Origin: Selenomonadales bacterium UBA7018
Lineage (GTDB): Bacteria; Bacillota; Negativicutes; Selenomonadales; Selenomonadaceae
DNA length: 64,000 nt
Direction of reading: 5' to 3'
Assembly (NCBI GenBank): GCA_002448305.1
Contig: DJWY01000025.1
Span: forward strand, 127,894 to 191,893
The position numbers were made by a program, and so were the translations under genes. The notes beneath the pieces are model-generated. The model saw nothing but the letters and a program-made list of their open reading frames with translations. It did not search any database and was not told where the DNA came from. Positions 15,925-24,397 of the stretch are shown here, piece after piece; position 1 is the stretch's first letter, and each line of letters begins with the position of its first letter.

Positions 15925-17362
15925 AATAATTTTCAATCGCCTTAACTAAGCCGTTAATCGTAAATTCTTCCGCGACAACGGCGGGCATTACGCCGAAATT
16001 TTTCAACGTCTGCGCGGTAATCGGACCTATTGCGGCGGCAGGAATTTTCGGAACACCATAAGCAGCAACGAAATTTTCAACCGTCGAAGAACTAGTGAAA
16101 GTGATTAGGTCAATCGTATCGAAATCAATCTGCGCGGGCATTTCGGGAATAGTTTTATAAATGGGCGCGATAGTGACATTTGCGCCAAAAGTTTTCAGCA
16201 TATCGGGCAAAACGTCGCGGGCAACTTCAGCCCTTGCAAGCAAAATTCTTTTATCAGCAACGAAATCTTTCAGTGACTCGGCTAAACTTTCCGCGACAAA
16301 ATCTTTCGGCACGACGTCCGCAATTATCCCGCAGTCGAAAAGTTTTTGAGCCGTCGCCGAGCCGATTGCCGCAACTTTATTTAAAGCGCGTGCGTCAAGT
16401 CCGTGAACTTTTAGCCGCTCAAAAAATTTCTCCACGCCATTTGCACTGGTGAAAATTATCCAATCGAAGCCGCGCAGATTTTTAATAGCCGCGTCCACCG
16501 CTAAAAAATTATCGGAAGGCGCAACAATTTTTATTGTCGGGCATTCGACGATTTGCGCACCAAGATTTTTTAACGCGCTTGAAAGTTTCGACGCTTGAGC
16601 ACGTGCCCGCGTCACTAAGATTTTTTTGCCGAACAGAATTTTATTATCAAACCATTTGAGTTGCTCGCGCAACTTGACGACTTCGCCCACTACGAAAATT
16701 GCGGGCGGCGAAATTTTTATGCTCGGAGCCTCTTTTAAAGTCGTAACGAAAACTTCTTGATTAGGCTTTGTTCCCCAACGAATTAGGGCGGCGGGCGTAT
16801 CGGGTGCGCGTCCGTTTTCGATTAACTTCGCAACGATTTGCGACAAATTTGCTATTCCCATTAGAAAAATCAGCGTGTCAACTGCCGTAGAAATTTTTGC
16901 CCAGTTGATTGTTGATTCGGGCTTAGTCGGGTCTTCGTGCCCCGTAATGACAGCAAAACTAGTTGCAACGCCGCGATGAGTTACAGGAATTCCGGCATAA
17001 GCGGGAACAGCTATTGCGCTCGTGACGCCCGGAATAATTTCAAACGGCAAATTATTTTCGTGCAGATAAAGAGCCTCCTCGCCGCCGCGCCCGAAAACAA
17101 ACGGGTCGCCGCCCTTCAGCCTCACGACAATTTTATTTTTCCGCGCCTCGTCGACAATCACTTGATTTATTTCGCCTTGCTTAAGAGTATGACGCCCCGC
17201 CTCTTTGCCAACGTAAATTTTTTTTGCGTCCGGACAGAGATTTAAAATCGCGTCGTCAGCAAGCCGGTCGTAAATCACAACGTCCGCCGCTTTCAAAACT
17301 TCGCAAGCCTTAAGCGTCAAAAGTCCGAAGTCGCCCGCGCCCGCGCCTGTAAGATATACCAT
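15914..17362 (-). CDS. cobA-hemD: Fused uroporphyrinogen-III methyltransferase and uroporphyrinogen-III synthase
   Basis: 482 residues. Residues 1-240 are CobA/SUMT, which converts uroporphyrinogen III to precorrin-2: VYLTGAGAGDFGLLTL, VRLKGGDPFVFGRGGEEA and PGVTSAIAVPAYAGIPVTHR are the SAM-pocket motifs. Residues 255-482 are HemD, which closes and flips the D ring of hydroxymethylbilane (ILVTRARAQASKL; FTSANGVEKFF; TFTSSSTVENF). This fusion is common in Bacillota and places two consecutive tetrapyrrole steps in one chain. GGGAGGA is 7 nt before the ATG. A 26-nt inverted-repeat copy lies in its leader, 23 nt upstream of the start. Confidence 0.93.
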   Translation of the reverse strand: MVYLTGAGAGDFGLLTLKACEVLKAADVVIYDRLADDAILNLCPDAKKIYVGKEAGRHTLKQGEINQVIVDEARKNKIVVRLKGGDPFVFGRGGEEALYLHENNLPFEIIPGVTSAIAVPAYAGIPVTHRGVATSFAVITGHEDPTKPESTINWAKISTAVDTLIFLMGIANLSQIVAKLIENGRAPDTPAALIRWGTKPNQEVFVTTLKEAPSIKISPPAIFVVGEVVKLREQLKWFDNKILFGKKILVTRARAQASKLSSALKNLGAQIVECPTIKIVAPSDNFLAVDAAIKNLRGFDWIIFTSANGVEKFFERLKVHGLDARALNKVAAIGSATAQKLFDCGIIADVVPKDFVAESLAESLKDFVADKRILLARAEVARDVLPDMLKTFGANVTIAPIYKTIPEMPAQIDFDTIDLITFTSSSTVENFVAAYGVPKIPAAAIGPITAQTLKNFGVMPAVVAEEFTINGLVKAIENYYGR

Positions 17363-17384
17363 AAAATTTCCTCCCAAAATTATG

Positions 17385-17410
17385 AAACTAGCGTAGCGCA
17401 GCGGAGCGTA
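17385..17410. repeat. Left copy of 26-nt inverted repeat around the DUF815 gene
   Basis: Begins AAACTAGCGTAGCGCAGCGG and continues to 17410; it is the exact reverse complement of 18749-18774. It contains the pentamer series AGCGT-AGCGC-AGCGG-AGCGT. Weaker similarity continues inward for about 40 more bases on each side. It lies in the leader of cobA-hemD. No other copy was noticed in the window. Confidence 0.85.
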
Positions 17411-17480
17411 CGAACGCGGTGATAAAGTTAGATTTATTGGGCGGTAAATCGCGTCCACTGTTCCGCCGCTTTCAAAGCGG

Positions 17481-18662
17481 CTACCTTTGCCCCAAATAAT
17501 AATTGACGAATTGCTGAGCCGTTCTGCCGTTCCGCCCCGAATGCGACATTTCCCAGCGCAAGCCCTCAAGGCGCAAATGTTCTTCGTCAAGCTCAATGCC
17601 CTGCCGCTTCAACATGCTCCGGATTATTTCAAGGTACTCCGCCTGCGTCGGCGCGTAGTAGTGCACAATCAGCCCGAATCTATCCGAAAGCGAAATTGTC
17701 TCGTTGGTGCTGTCTTCGCGGTAAAGTTCTTCTTGTTCGTCGGAACGGTCGCGCCACGTCTCGCGAATTAAATGCCGCCGATTGCTTGTCGCGTAGATTA
17801 AAACATTTTCCGGACGCGACTCGACGCCGCCTTCAATCGCCGACTTCAAATATTTATATTCCGTCTCCGATTCATCAAAAGATAAGTCATCCAGAAAGAT
17901 TATAAAACGCTTGCTTAAAAACTTCCGCAACGCCTCCATAATTTCCGGCAAAAATTTCAGTTGCGGCTTAGTGATTTGCAAAAGTCGAAGCCCCTTTGAA
18001 TAGTATTCGTTGACAAGAGCTTTAACGGAAGAAGATTTGCCTGTTCCACGTGCGCCGACAAGCAGAACATTATTAGCGGGCTTGCCGTCAACAAAAGCGG
18101 CCGTATTGCCCGTCAAAAGTTCTTTCTGGTGCGCGTAGCCGATTAAATCGTTAAGTCGAATTTTTTCAAAATGGCGAACGCCAATAAGTTTGTCGTCCCA
18201 ACGAAAGGCGCGATAAGTCGCAATGTCGCCGTAGCCGTAGCGTTTGTAGTGCTCGATAAAGGTGTAAGTAATTTCCGCCGCGTCGTTTACTCTTTCTAAG
18301 CGACGCGCCAGCTCGTTGAACGATTCATTTTTATTTTCGACGGTCGGCTTGTAAATGTCCAAAATATTCAAATCGCCCAAAAGCTCACCGCGAAAAATCG
18401 GAAGCAAAATTTCAATATCTTTCTTGAAAACCTCGCGCAGACTTTCGCCGATTTTCCCGCCGTGCATTTCAATCGACGTTGAAACCAAATTAGGTTCGTG
18501 CGCCAAAAGATAAATCAGATAAGAGCGATAAAGATTGCCGCTCAAGCCGAGCCGTTCAGCCTGCTCGATTAGCCGCGCAGAAATTTCAAATCTGTCCGCT
18601 ATGCCGCCGAAAACTTCTTCGTTAAGCAAATGGCGGCAGATAATTAAACCTTGCAAATTCAT
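17481..18662 (-). CDS. DUF815-family AAA+ ATPase
   Basis: 393 residues. An all-helical N-terminal domain of about 190 residues is followed by an AAA+ module: Walker A VGARGTGKSSSVKALV near 205, Walker B FIIFLDDLSFDE near 260, sensor-1 LIYATSNRRHLI near 290, and SLSDRFGLIVHYYAP near 325. DUF815 proteins are predicted ATP-dependent chaperone or loader proteins; their partners are unknown. The ATG follows GAAAGGAAAG. The gene sits alone between two 26-nt perfect inverted repeats, as though it was inserted or can be inverted as a unit. Confidence 0.85.
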   Translation of the reverse strand: MNLQGLIICRHLLNEEVFGGIADRFEISARLIEQAERLGLSGNLYRSYLIYLLAHEPNLVSTSIEMHGGKIGESLREVFKKDIEILLPIFRGELLGDLNILDIYKPTVENKNESFNELARRLERVNDAAEITYTFIEHYKRYGYGDIATYRAFRWDDKLIGVRHFEKIRLNDLIGYAHQKELLTGNTAAFVDGKPANNVLLVGARGTGKSSSVKALVNEYYSKGLRLLQITKPQLKFLPEIMEALRKFLSKRFIIFLDDLSFDESETEYKYLKSAIEGGVESRPENVLIYATSNRRHLIRETWRDRSDEQEELYREDSTNETISLSDRFGLIVHYYAPTQAEYLEIIRSMLKRQGIELDEEHLRLEGLRWEMSHSGRNGRTAQQFVNYYLGQR

Positions 18663-18748
18663 TCTAAACTTTCCTTTCTACTTTTAAAAAGTAGCAAACA
18701 GTAAACGAGTTTGTCCGCTCGATAAATTGAAAGTTATCGCCGCGCCGA

Positions 18749-18774
18749 TACGCTCCGCTGCGCTACGCTAGTTT
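18749..18774. repeat. Right copy of 26-nt inverted repeat around the DUF815 gene
   Basis: Exact reverse complement of 17385-17410. This copy supplies the TAG stop codon (18768-18770) and the last codon of the metallophosphoesterase gene, so the repeat has become part of a coding region. Confidence 0.85.
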
Positions 18775-20000
18775 AAATTCTTTGTCAGTGTAAATTTATC
18801 TAAAATTTCTCCGTCGACAGTGCGACTGAGTAAATTTATTTCCGTCGCGCTTATGTCCAAAACTATAAAACTTTCTGGCTCTTCACGCAAATTTTTAGCC
18901 GTCACGTCATCAATCGCGCTCGCAGGTTCAGTATATTTCTGGTCGCCCGCTCGCCCGCATAAAATGTACGTCGTACCCCGCGCAGATTTTTTCCGCGCAA
19001 AAATTTTCCCGCGATTGCGGTACGTGTGCAAATGCCCCGTGAATACTAAATCAATTTTCAATTCGTCGAACAGCTCTAAAAATCTGTCGGCAATGTCATT
19101 AAATTTGTCCTGCCCGTAGTCGTAAATGTCTTTGTGCATGAAAACAATTTTCCAAATGCGATTGGCGTTGGCGGCGTCGCGACGGAAGAAATATTCTTGC
19201 GCGTCCTGCAACTTCGGCTTAAATTTATTCAGCTCGGCAAATTGTGTGTTCAAAATGAAAAAGTGCGCCGCGCCATAATCGAACGAATAAAAGTAGCCAC
19301 CCAAATTCTTTGCGCCATTTTCGGGCAGGGCGAATTGATTTAGATAACCCGTCGGCAAAGCGTTAAACCAATCGACGCCGTAGCATTCGTGATTGCCCAT
19401 GACCGGCGCAAAAGTTCGTTCCGCTAAAATTTTCGTCGCGGCAAGGTGCCACGCTCGCCATTGATAATCCGCCTCGCCGTTGTCGACTAAATCGCCATTG
19501 ACAACTACAAGCTCCGCGTCGGGGAAATTTTCTGCCGCCGCGTCAGCCGTCCGTTGCCAAATTTCATAGTGCTCGCATTGCGAATCCGAAAAAATTATCA
19601 TCTGAAAAGCTCCGTCGCCCGCCGTCCGCAAATTTTGCCAAGAAGTTGCTCGACCGTTCGAAATAATTCGAAAGTTGTAGAGACTCGCCGCCTTTAGATT
19701 TTTAAGTTCGCAGGAGTAAATTAAATCGCGCCGCTCGACTTCCGAAAAATGCGCGGACTCCTCGCCGACTTGCCGCCACTCCAATAAAAATTTCTCTTCC
19801 GCGTCCGCTTGCCACATTATCACCCGCGACGACCTAGAATCTTTCGTGACGACTTGCCGCAAAAATTTTACCGCCGTCAATGGCTCGTAACCGTCTTGCG
19901 GCGTGTGCAGTTCTTCAAGCCGCGCCGCCTCCGCCAATTTTGGAAAGTACGCGCCTAAACCTAACGCTAGCAAAATCTTTATGAAAAATCTTCTGCTCAT
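18768..20000 (-). CDS. Secreted metallophosphoesterase, purple-acid-phosphatase-like, Tat signal
   Basis: 410 residues. SRRFFIK at residues 2-8 followed by LLALGLGAYF is a twin-arginine signal, with AEA near residue 24 as likely cleavage site. Residues 40-125 look like the fibronectin-type N-terminal domain of purple acid phosphatases. The calcineurin-like core follows: IFSDSQC, VVNGDLVDNGE, VMGNHECYG, FMHKDIYDYG and FTGHLHTYRNRG provide the D/GD/GNHE/H/GHxH metal ligands. Substrate unknown; export in folded form with metals bound fits the Tat signal. Its ATG overlaps the stop of the thioesterase gene, so the two are co-translated. Confidence 0.85.
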   Translation of the reverse strand: MSRRFFIKILLALGLGAYFPKLAEAARLEELHTPQDGYEPLTAVKFLRQVVTKDSRSSRVIMWQADAEEKFLLEWRQVGEESAHFSEVERRDLIYSCELKNLKAASLYNFRIISNGRATSWQNLRTAGDGAFQMIIFSDSQCEHYEIWQRTADAAAENFPDAELVVVNGDLVDNGEADYQWRAWHLAATKILAERTFAPVMGNHECYGVDWFNALPTGYLNQFALPENGAKNLGGYFYSFDYGAAHFFILNTQFAELNKFKPKLQDAQEYFFRRDAANANRIWKIVFMHKDIYDYGQDKFNDIADRFLELFDELKIDLVFTGHLHTYRNRGKIFARKKSARGTTYILCGRAGDQKYTEPASAIDDVTAKNLREEPESFIVLDISATEINLLSRTVDGEILDKFTLTKNLN

Positions 20001-20398
20001 GACGCGCCCTTGACAAGTTTACTAAAATATTTATCGGGCAAGCGACAAATTTTCCCGCCGTTCGTGAAAACGTTCGTTGAAGTTCCTTCCGCTAAAATTT
20101 TTTCTTCGCCGCAACGCCTTATCGCGTAATTAAATTTCATCTTCGCCTTAGTCAATGCTTCGGCACTAGTCTCAATCTCCAACTCGTCATCAAATTTCGC
20201 GGGCGCATGAAATTTCGCGCTAATCTCCACAATCGGAAATAAAATCCCGTCGCTCATCATTTCATTTAGGTCAATGCCGAGCGCACGTAAAAATTCTACA
20301 CGCCCCGTCTCAAACCAGCGGATATAATTCGAGTGGTGCACGACGCCCATAACATCAGTGTCGAAAAATTTCACGCGGTGCAAAGTTTTCACAATCAT
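19997..20398 (-). CDS. Acyl-CoA thioesterase, YbgC/FadM type
   Basis: 133 residues, a single hot-dog fold. FFDTDVMGVVHHSNYIRWFE near residue 13 holds the catalytic Asp and the H-x-x-x-Y pattern of the 4-hydroxybenzoyl-CoA thioesterase/YbgC family. In proteobacteria YbgC sits in the tol-pal cluster; here no Tol genes are present. The ATG at 20398 is placed 8 nt after GAGGAG; a GTG three codons upstream overlaps that ribosome site and was not used. Confidence 0.85.
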   Translation of the reverse strand: MIVKTLHRVKFFDTDVMGVVHHSNYIRWFETGRVEFLRALGIDLNEMMSDGILFPIVEISAKFHAPAKFDDELEIETSAEALTKAKMKFNYAIRRCGEEKILAEGTSTNVFTNGGKICRLPDKYFSKLVKGAS

Positions 20399-20481
20399 AG
20401 CCTTCACTCCTCGCCAAAACTATATCACATTGCCGCGAACTGTGCTATAATCGCCGCGATAAAATTTTTGGAGGCTTGAAC

Positions 20482-21291
20482 TTGCTTTATTTATGCGCGA
20501 CGCCGATTGGCAACTTGGAAGATATGACTTTTCGGGCGATAAAAATTTTGCGCGAAGTCAATTTAATCGCGGCGGAAGATACGCGCCGAACTCGAAAACT
20601 TTTGACACATTTTGAAATTCATACGCCGCTTTGCCGCTTCGATGAAAATTGCAAAGAAACAGTCGCCAAAAAAATTTTGCAACGACTTCAAGCGGGCGAA
20701 TCAGTCGCAATCGTCAGCGACGCCGGACTTCCTGCAATCTCCGACCCTGGCGCAGATTTAGTTAAGCTAGCGATTGACGCCGGAATAAAAGTTTGTCCGA
20801 TACCTGGCGCGAACGCCGCCTTAAGTGCGCTAATTTGTTCGGGTCTGAACACGTCAAGATTTTTATTCGCGGGCTTTGCGCCTAAGACTAAAAAAAATCG
20901 CCGCGAACTTTTACAAAAACTTTCGACAGCGGAAGAGACAATCATTTTCTACGAAGCACCGCACCGGCTGAAAAATTTTCTAGCGGAGCTTGCAGAAGTT
21001 TTCGGCGATAGACAAGCAGTCTTAGCGCGGGAACTAACCAAAGTTCACGAAGAATTTCTGCGCGGGAAAATTTCAGAGCTGATAGAAAAAGTTTCCGAGC
21101 CGCGCGGAGAATTCGTCGTATTAGTCGAAGGAAATAAAATTGCGCCGCTAATCGATGAAAATCCACTAGACTTCTACCGAAAACTTTTGGCGCAGGGACT
21201 CGACAAAAAAGAAGCAATGCGCGAGGCGGCTAAAAAATTCAACGTGAGCCGCCGCGAAATTTATAACACACTGCTAAGGGAGGAAATTTAA
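20482..21291 (+). CDS. rsmI: 16S rRNA (cytidine-1402-2'-O)-methyltransferase
   Basis: 269 residues, tetrapyrrole-methylase fold. LYLCATPIGNLEDMTFRAI at the N-terminus, AAEDTRRTRKLL near 33, VAIVSDAGLPAISDPG near 77 and IFYEAPHRLKNFL near 155 are the standard RsmI signatures. It 2'-O-methylates C1402 in the ribosomal decoding centre. The TTG at 20482 is 7 nt from GGAGG; an upstream TTG is only one base away and was rejected. Its stop overlaps the metG ATG by one base. Confidence 0.95.
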   Translation: MLYLCATPIGNLEDMTFRAIKILREVNLIAAEDTRRTRKLLTHFEIHTPLCRFDENCKETVAKKILQRLQAGESVAIVSDAGLPAISDPGADLVKLAIDAGIKVCPIPGANAALSALICSGLNTSRFLFAGFAPKTKKNRRELLQKLSTAEETIIFYEAPHRLKNFLAELAEVFGDRQAVLARELTKVHEEFLRGKISELIEKVSEPRGEFVVLVEGNKIAPLIDENPLDFYRKLLAQGLDKKEAMREAAKKFNVSRREIYNTLLREEI

Positions 21292-22811
21292 TGAAGACTT
21301 TTTACATTACGACGCCGATTTATTATCCGAGCGCGAAATTGCACATTGGGCACGCCTACTGCACCACCATTGCCGACGCTATCGCCCGCTTTAAACGCCT
21401 TGCGGGATACGAAGTTTTTTTCTTGACTGGTTCGGACGAACACGGCCAAAAAATTCAGCGTACCGCGCAGGCGCAAGGCAAAACGCCGCTTGAATACGTC
21501 GACCCGATTGTTGACAGCTTCAAGGAGCTTTGGAAGAAATTTTATATCTCGAATGATGATTTTATTCGCACAAGCGAGCCGCGCCACGAAAAAGTTGTAC
21601 AGGAAATTTTCAAGCGCATTCAAGATAACGGCGACATTTACAAGGGCGAATACACCGGACTTTATTGCACGCCTTGCGAATCATATTGGACTGAATTGCA
21701 ACTCGACGAAAACGGCTGTTGCCCCGATTGTCATAGACCCGTTGAAAAAGTTTCGGAAGAGGCATATTTTTTCCGGCTGTCGAAATACGCCGATAAACTT
21801 TTGCAACACATTGAAAAGCACCCAGAATTTATCGTGCCAACGTCGCGGCGCAACGAGATGATTAATTTCATAAAGAGCGGGCTTGAAGACCTTTGCATTT
21901 CGCGCACGTCGTTTGATTGGGGAATCCCTGTGCCAGGCGACGAACGCCACGTTATTTATGTTTGGTTCGACGCCGTCATAAATTATATAACTCCGCTGAT
22001 TCACAATCCCGAAATGAAAAAGTTTTGGCCGGCAGATATTCACCTTGTCGGCAAAGAAATTGTCCGTTTCCATTCGATAATATGGCCGGCAATGCTTATG
22101 GCGGCAGGACTTCCTCTCCCTAAGCAAATTTACGGGCACGGCTGGCTTGTCACTGACGGCGATAAAATGTCGAAGTCAAAAGGTAACGTCGTCGACCCAG
22201 TGCTTTTGGTTGAGGAGTTTGGAGCCGACGCAATCAGATATTTTTTACTGCGTGAGATAACGCTTGGGCTTGACGGGAATTTTAATCGCGACGCGCTGAT
22301 TCAACGCATTAACGCCGATTTAGCGAACGATTTAGGCAATCTTCTGCACAGGACGCTTAATATGATTGGCAAGTTCCAGAAAAAAATTCTCCTGCCCGCG
22401 AACGACGGCTCCAACCTCGATAAAAGTTTCCGTCAAGAGGCAATCGACACGGCTAAAGAATATCGGCGGCTTATGGAAAATGTTCAGCTCTCCGACGCCG
22501 TCAAGCTCGTCTGGAAATTTATCGGGCGGGCGAACAAGTACATTGATGAAACTATGCCTTGGAAACTCGCTAAGGACGAAACGAAACGTCAAGAACTCGC
22601 GAACGTCCTTTACAATCTTGCTGAATCATTAAGGATTATAGGGATTTTAATTTCGCCGTTTATGCCCGCGACCGCGCAGAAAATTTGCGACCAGCTTAAA
22701 ATTTCTCAGGAACTCAAGCTCGACGACGCGGAAATTTTCGGCAAGCTCGAACCTAATCACGAAGTCGGTAAGCCTGAACAACTTTTCCCGCGCATTATCA
22801 TTGAAGACTAA
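21291..22811 (+). CDS. metG: Methionyl-tRNA synthetase
   Basis: 506 residues. LHIGHAYCTTIADAIARF near residue 17 is the HIGH motif; zinc ligands are in YCTPCESYW and CCPDCHRP near 125-150; KMSKSKGNVVDP near 295 is the KMSKS loop; the helical anticodon-binding domain ends the protein. The C-terminal EMAP/Trbp111-like tRNA-binding domain found in many Bacillota MetRS (about 650 residues) is absent. AGGGAGGAAA precedes the ATG, within the rsmI end. Confidence 0.96.
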   Translation: MKTFYITTPIYYPSAKLHIGHAYCTTIADAIARFKRLAGYEVFFLTGSDEHGQKIQRTAQAQGKTPLEYVDPIVDSFKELWKKFYISNDDFIRTSEPRHEKVVQEIFKRIQDNGDIYKGEYTGLYCTPCESYWTELQLDENGCCPDCHRPVEKVSEEAYFFRLSKYADKLLQHIEKHPEFIVPTSRRNEMINFIKSGLEDLCISRTSFDWGIPVPGDERHVIYVWFDAVINYITPLIHNPEMKKFWPADIHLVGKEIVRFHSIIWPAMLMAAGLPLPKQIYGHGWLVTDGDKMSKSKGNVVDPVLLVEEFGADAIRYFLLREITLGLDGNFNRDALIQRINADLANDLGNLLHRTLNMIGKFQKKILLPANDGSNLDKSFRQEAIDTAKEYRRLMENVQLSDAVKLVWKFIGRANKYIDETMPWKLAKDETKRQELANVLYNLAESLRIIGILISPFMPATAQKICDQLKISQELKLDDAEIFGKLEPNHEVGKPEQLFPRIIIED

Positions 22812-22824
22812 ATCTTGATTGCAA

Positions 22825-22860
22825 AAAATCGGTCGTCCAAAAGTTGGATGACCGATTTTA
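22825..22860. terminator. Bidirectional terminator between metG and the accessory operon
   Basis: AAAATCGGTCGTCC and GGATGACCGATTTT pair over 14 bp with one G-U, loop AAAAGTT-type. A-runs on one side and T-runs on the other let it stop both metG and the convergent minus-strand operon. Confidence 0.85.
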
Positions 22861-22863
22861 AAT

Positions 22864-24069
22864 TTATTTTCCAATTAGATTCATCATTTGATTTGCGGCA
22901 GTCAATCGGAGCAACTCCTCCATAGCCGTTAAAATTTCTTTTTCGTCGCAGTTATCGGCAGTCATTTTGTTTGCCAACTGATAAATGTTTTTCGTTAAGA
23001 CCGCAACAGAATTTCTAACTTCGGCATGATTAGCGTTGGACGTATCGTTAAGCGCAGAAATTTTATTCGTCACGGCGTCGAAGGAATTTTTAACTTCGGC
23101 GTGATTCGTGTTAGACGTATCGTTAAGCGCAGAAATTTTACCCGTCATGGCGTCAAGGGAATTTTTAACTTCGGCGTGATTCGTATTGGACGTATCGTTA
23201 AGCGCAGAAATTTTACCAGTCACAGCGTCAAGGAAATTTTTAACTTCAGCGTGATTCTTATTAGACGTATCGTTTAGCGCAAAAATTTTCCCCGTCATGG
23301 CTTCAAGGGAATTTTTAACTTCAGCGTGATTAGTGTTGGACGTATCGTTAAGCGCAGAAATTTTACTAGTCATGGCGTCAAGAGAATTTTTAACTTCGGC
23401 GTGATTCGTATTAGACGTATCGTTAAGCGCAGAAATTTTACCAGTCATGGCGTCAAGGGAATTTCTAACTTCAGCGTGATTCGCGTTAGACGTATCGTTT
23501 AGCACAGAAATTTTACCAGTCATGGCGTCAAGAGAATTTTTAACTTCGGTGTGATTAGCGTTGGACGTATCGTTAAGCGCAGAAATTTTACCAGTCATGG
23601 CGTCAAGGGAATTTCTAACTTCAGCGTGATTCGCGTTAGACGTATCGTTTAGCGCAGAAATTTTACCATTCATGGCGTCAAGGGAATTTTTAACTTCGGC
23701 GTGATTCTTATTAGACGTATCGTTAAGCGCAGAAATTTTACCAGTCATGGCGTCAAGAGAATTTTTAACTTCGGCGTGATTCGTATTGGACGTGTCGTTA
23801 AGCGCAGAAATTTTACCAGTCACAGCGTCAAGGGAATTTCTAACTTCAGCGTGGTTCGTGTTGGACGTATCGTTTAGCGCAAAAATTTTCTCCGCCATAG
23901 CGTCAAGGGAATTTCTAACTTCAGCGTGATTCTTATTAGACGTGTCAGCGAGTGTCTTAATTTCGGCGGTGAGATTATCCATACTAATTTTTAATTCCCT
24001 CAGTTCCTTAATCAATTCCGCGTGATTCCGTTGCGTCATAAGTCCGAGTTTGAGAAAAAATTCTTCCAA
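22864..24069 (-). CDS. Coiled-coil protein of twelve 25-residue tandem repeats
   Basis: 401 residues: a 46-residue head (MEEFFLKLGLMTQRNHAELI), twelve full 25-residue repeats from 47 to 346 with consensus NHAEVKNSLDAMTGKISALN plus DTSNT, and a 55-residue tail ending ELLRLTAANQMMNLIGK. Hydrophobic positions within each unit follow a heptad-like pattern, so a long parallel coil or fibre is expected. The repeats differ by a few residues (K/R, A/T, T/N/S) and by synonymous changes. It is the last gene of the accessory operon, starting with TTG one base after the preceding stop behind GGAGA. No membrane segment or signal. The repeat number may vary between strains. Confidence 0.8.
   Translation of the reverse strand: MEEFFLKLGLMTQRNHAELIKELRELKISMDNLTAEIKTLADTSNKNHAEVRNSLDAMAEKIFALNDTSNTNHAEVRNSLDAVTGKISALNDTSNTNHAEVKNSLDAMTGKISALNDTSNKNHAEVKNSLDAMNGKISALNDTSNANHAEVRNSLDAMTGKISALNDTSNANHTEVKNSLDAMTGKISVLNDTSNANHAEVRNSLDAMTGKISALNDTSNTNHAEVKNSLDAMTSKISALNDTSNTNHAEVKNSLEAMTGKIFALNDTSNKNHAEVKNFLDAVTGKISALNDTSNTNHAEVKNSLDAMTGKISALNDTSNTNHAEVKNSFDAVTNKISALNDTSNANHAEVRNSVAVLTKNIYQLANKMTADNCDEKEILTAMEELLRLTAANQMMNLIGK
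23032..23931 (-). repeat. Twelve tandem 75-bp repeats inside the coiled-coil gene
   Basis: Each 75-bp unit encodes one 25-residue block; the most similar units differ at only a few bases. A thirteenth, diverged partial unit follows down to about 23008. In-frame unit length means that gain or loss of units keeps the protein intact. Confidence 0.9.
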
Positions 24070-24387
24070 TCAAAATTCTCCTTCCAAATTGTTCATTAGC
24101 CGCGTTGCTATGTCGAGCCGTAAAAATTCTTCCAGCGATTTTAAACTCTCAAGCGTCGGCTTTAAATCGGATAATTCATTTTGCCGCAGATTATTTGCCA
24201 ATGCAATCTGTTCGTCAATCTGGCGCGTTGACCGCTCGTTAATTTCAAGCCGCGAATTTATTTCATCGTGTTGCCGTTGCAATTTAAAGTTCAATAAATC
24301 TATCGCGTCTTCTAATTTATGTAGTGACGATAAAATTTCCTGTTGTTGTCGGAGTATCATTTCCTGTTGCTCCAAAATTTTTTCCAT
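24070..24387 (-). CDS. Small coiled-coil protein
   Basis: 105 residues rich in Glu, Gln, Leu and Lys (MEKILEQQEMILRQQQEILS) predicted to be a continuous helix or coiled coil, ending RLMNNLEGEF. No family recognised. It lies 10 nt after the radical SAM gene and directly abuts the repeat protein, whose head shares the N-terminal style (EEFFLKLGLMTQ and EEFLRLDIATRLMNN), so the two may interact through these ends; this is inference. Confidence 0.6.
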   Translation of the reverse strand: MEKILEQQEMILRQQQEILSSLHKLEDAIDLLNFKLQRQHDEINSRLEINERSTRQIDEQIALANNLRQNELSDLKPTLESLKSLEEFLRLDIATRLMNNLEGEF

Positions 24388-24397
24388 AAGACCTCCG

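Noticed and set aside
23032..23931. Regular 75-bp repeats as a possible CRISPR array
   Set aside because: There are no unique spacers; units abut directly and form one continuous coding frame.
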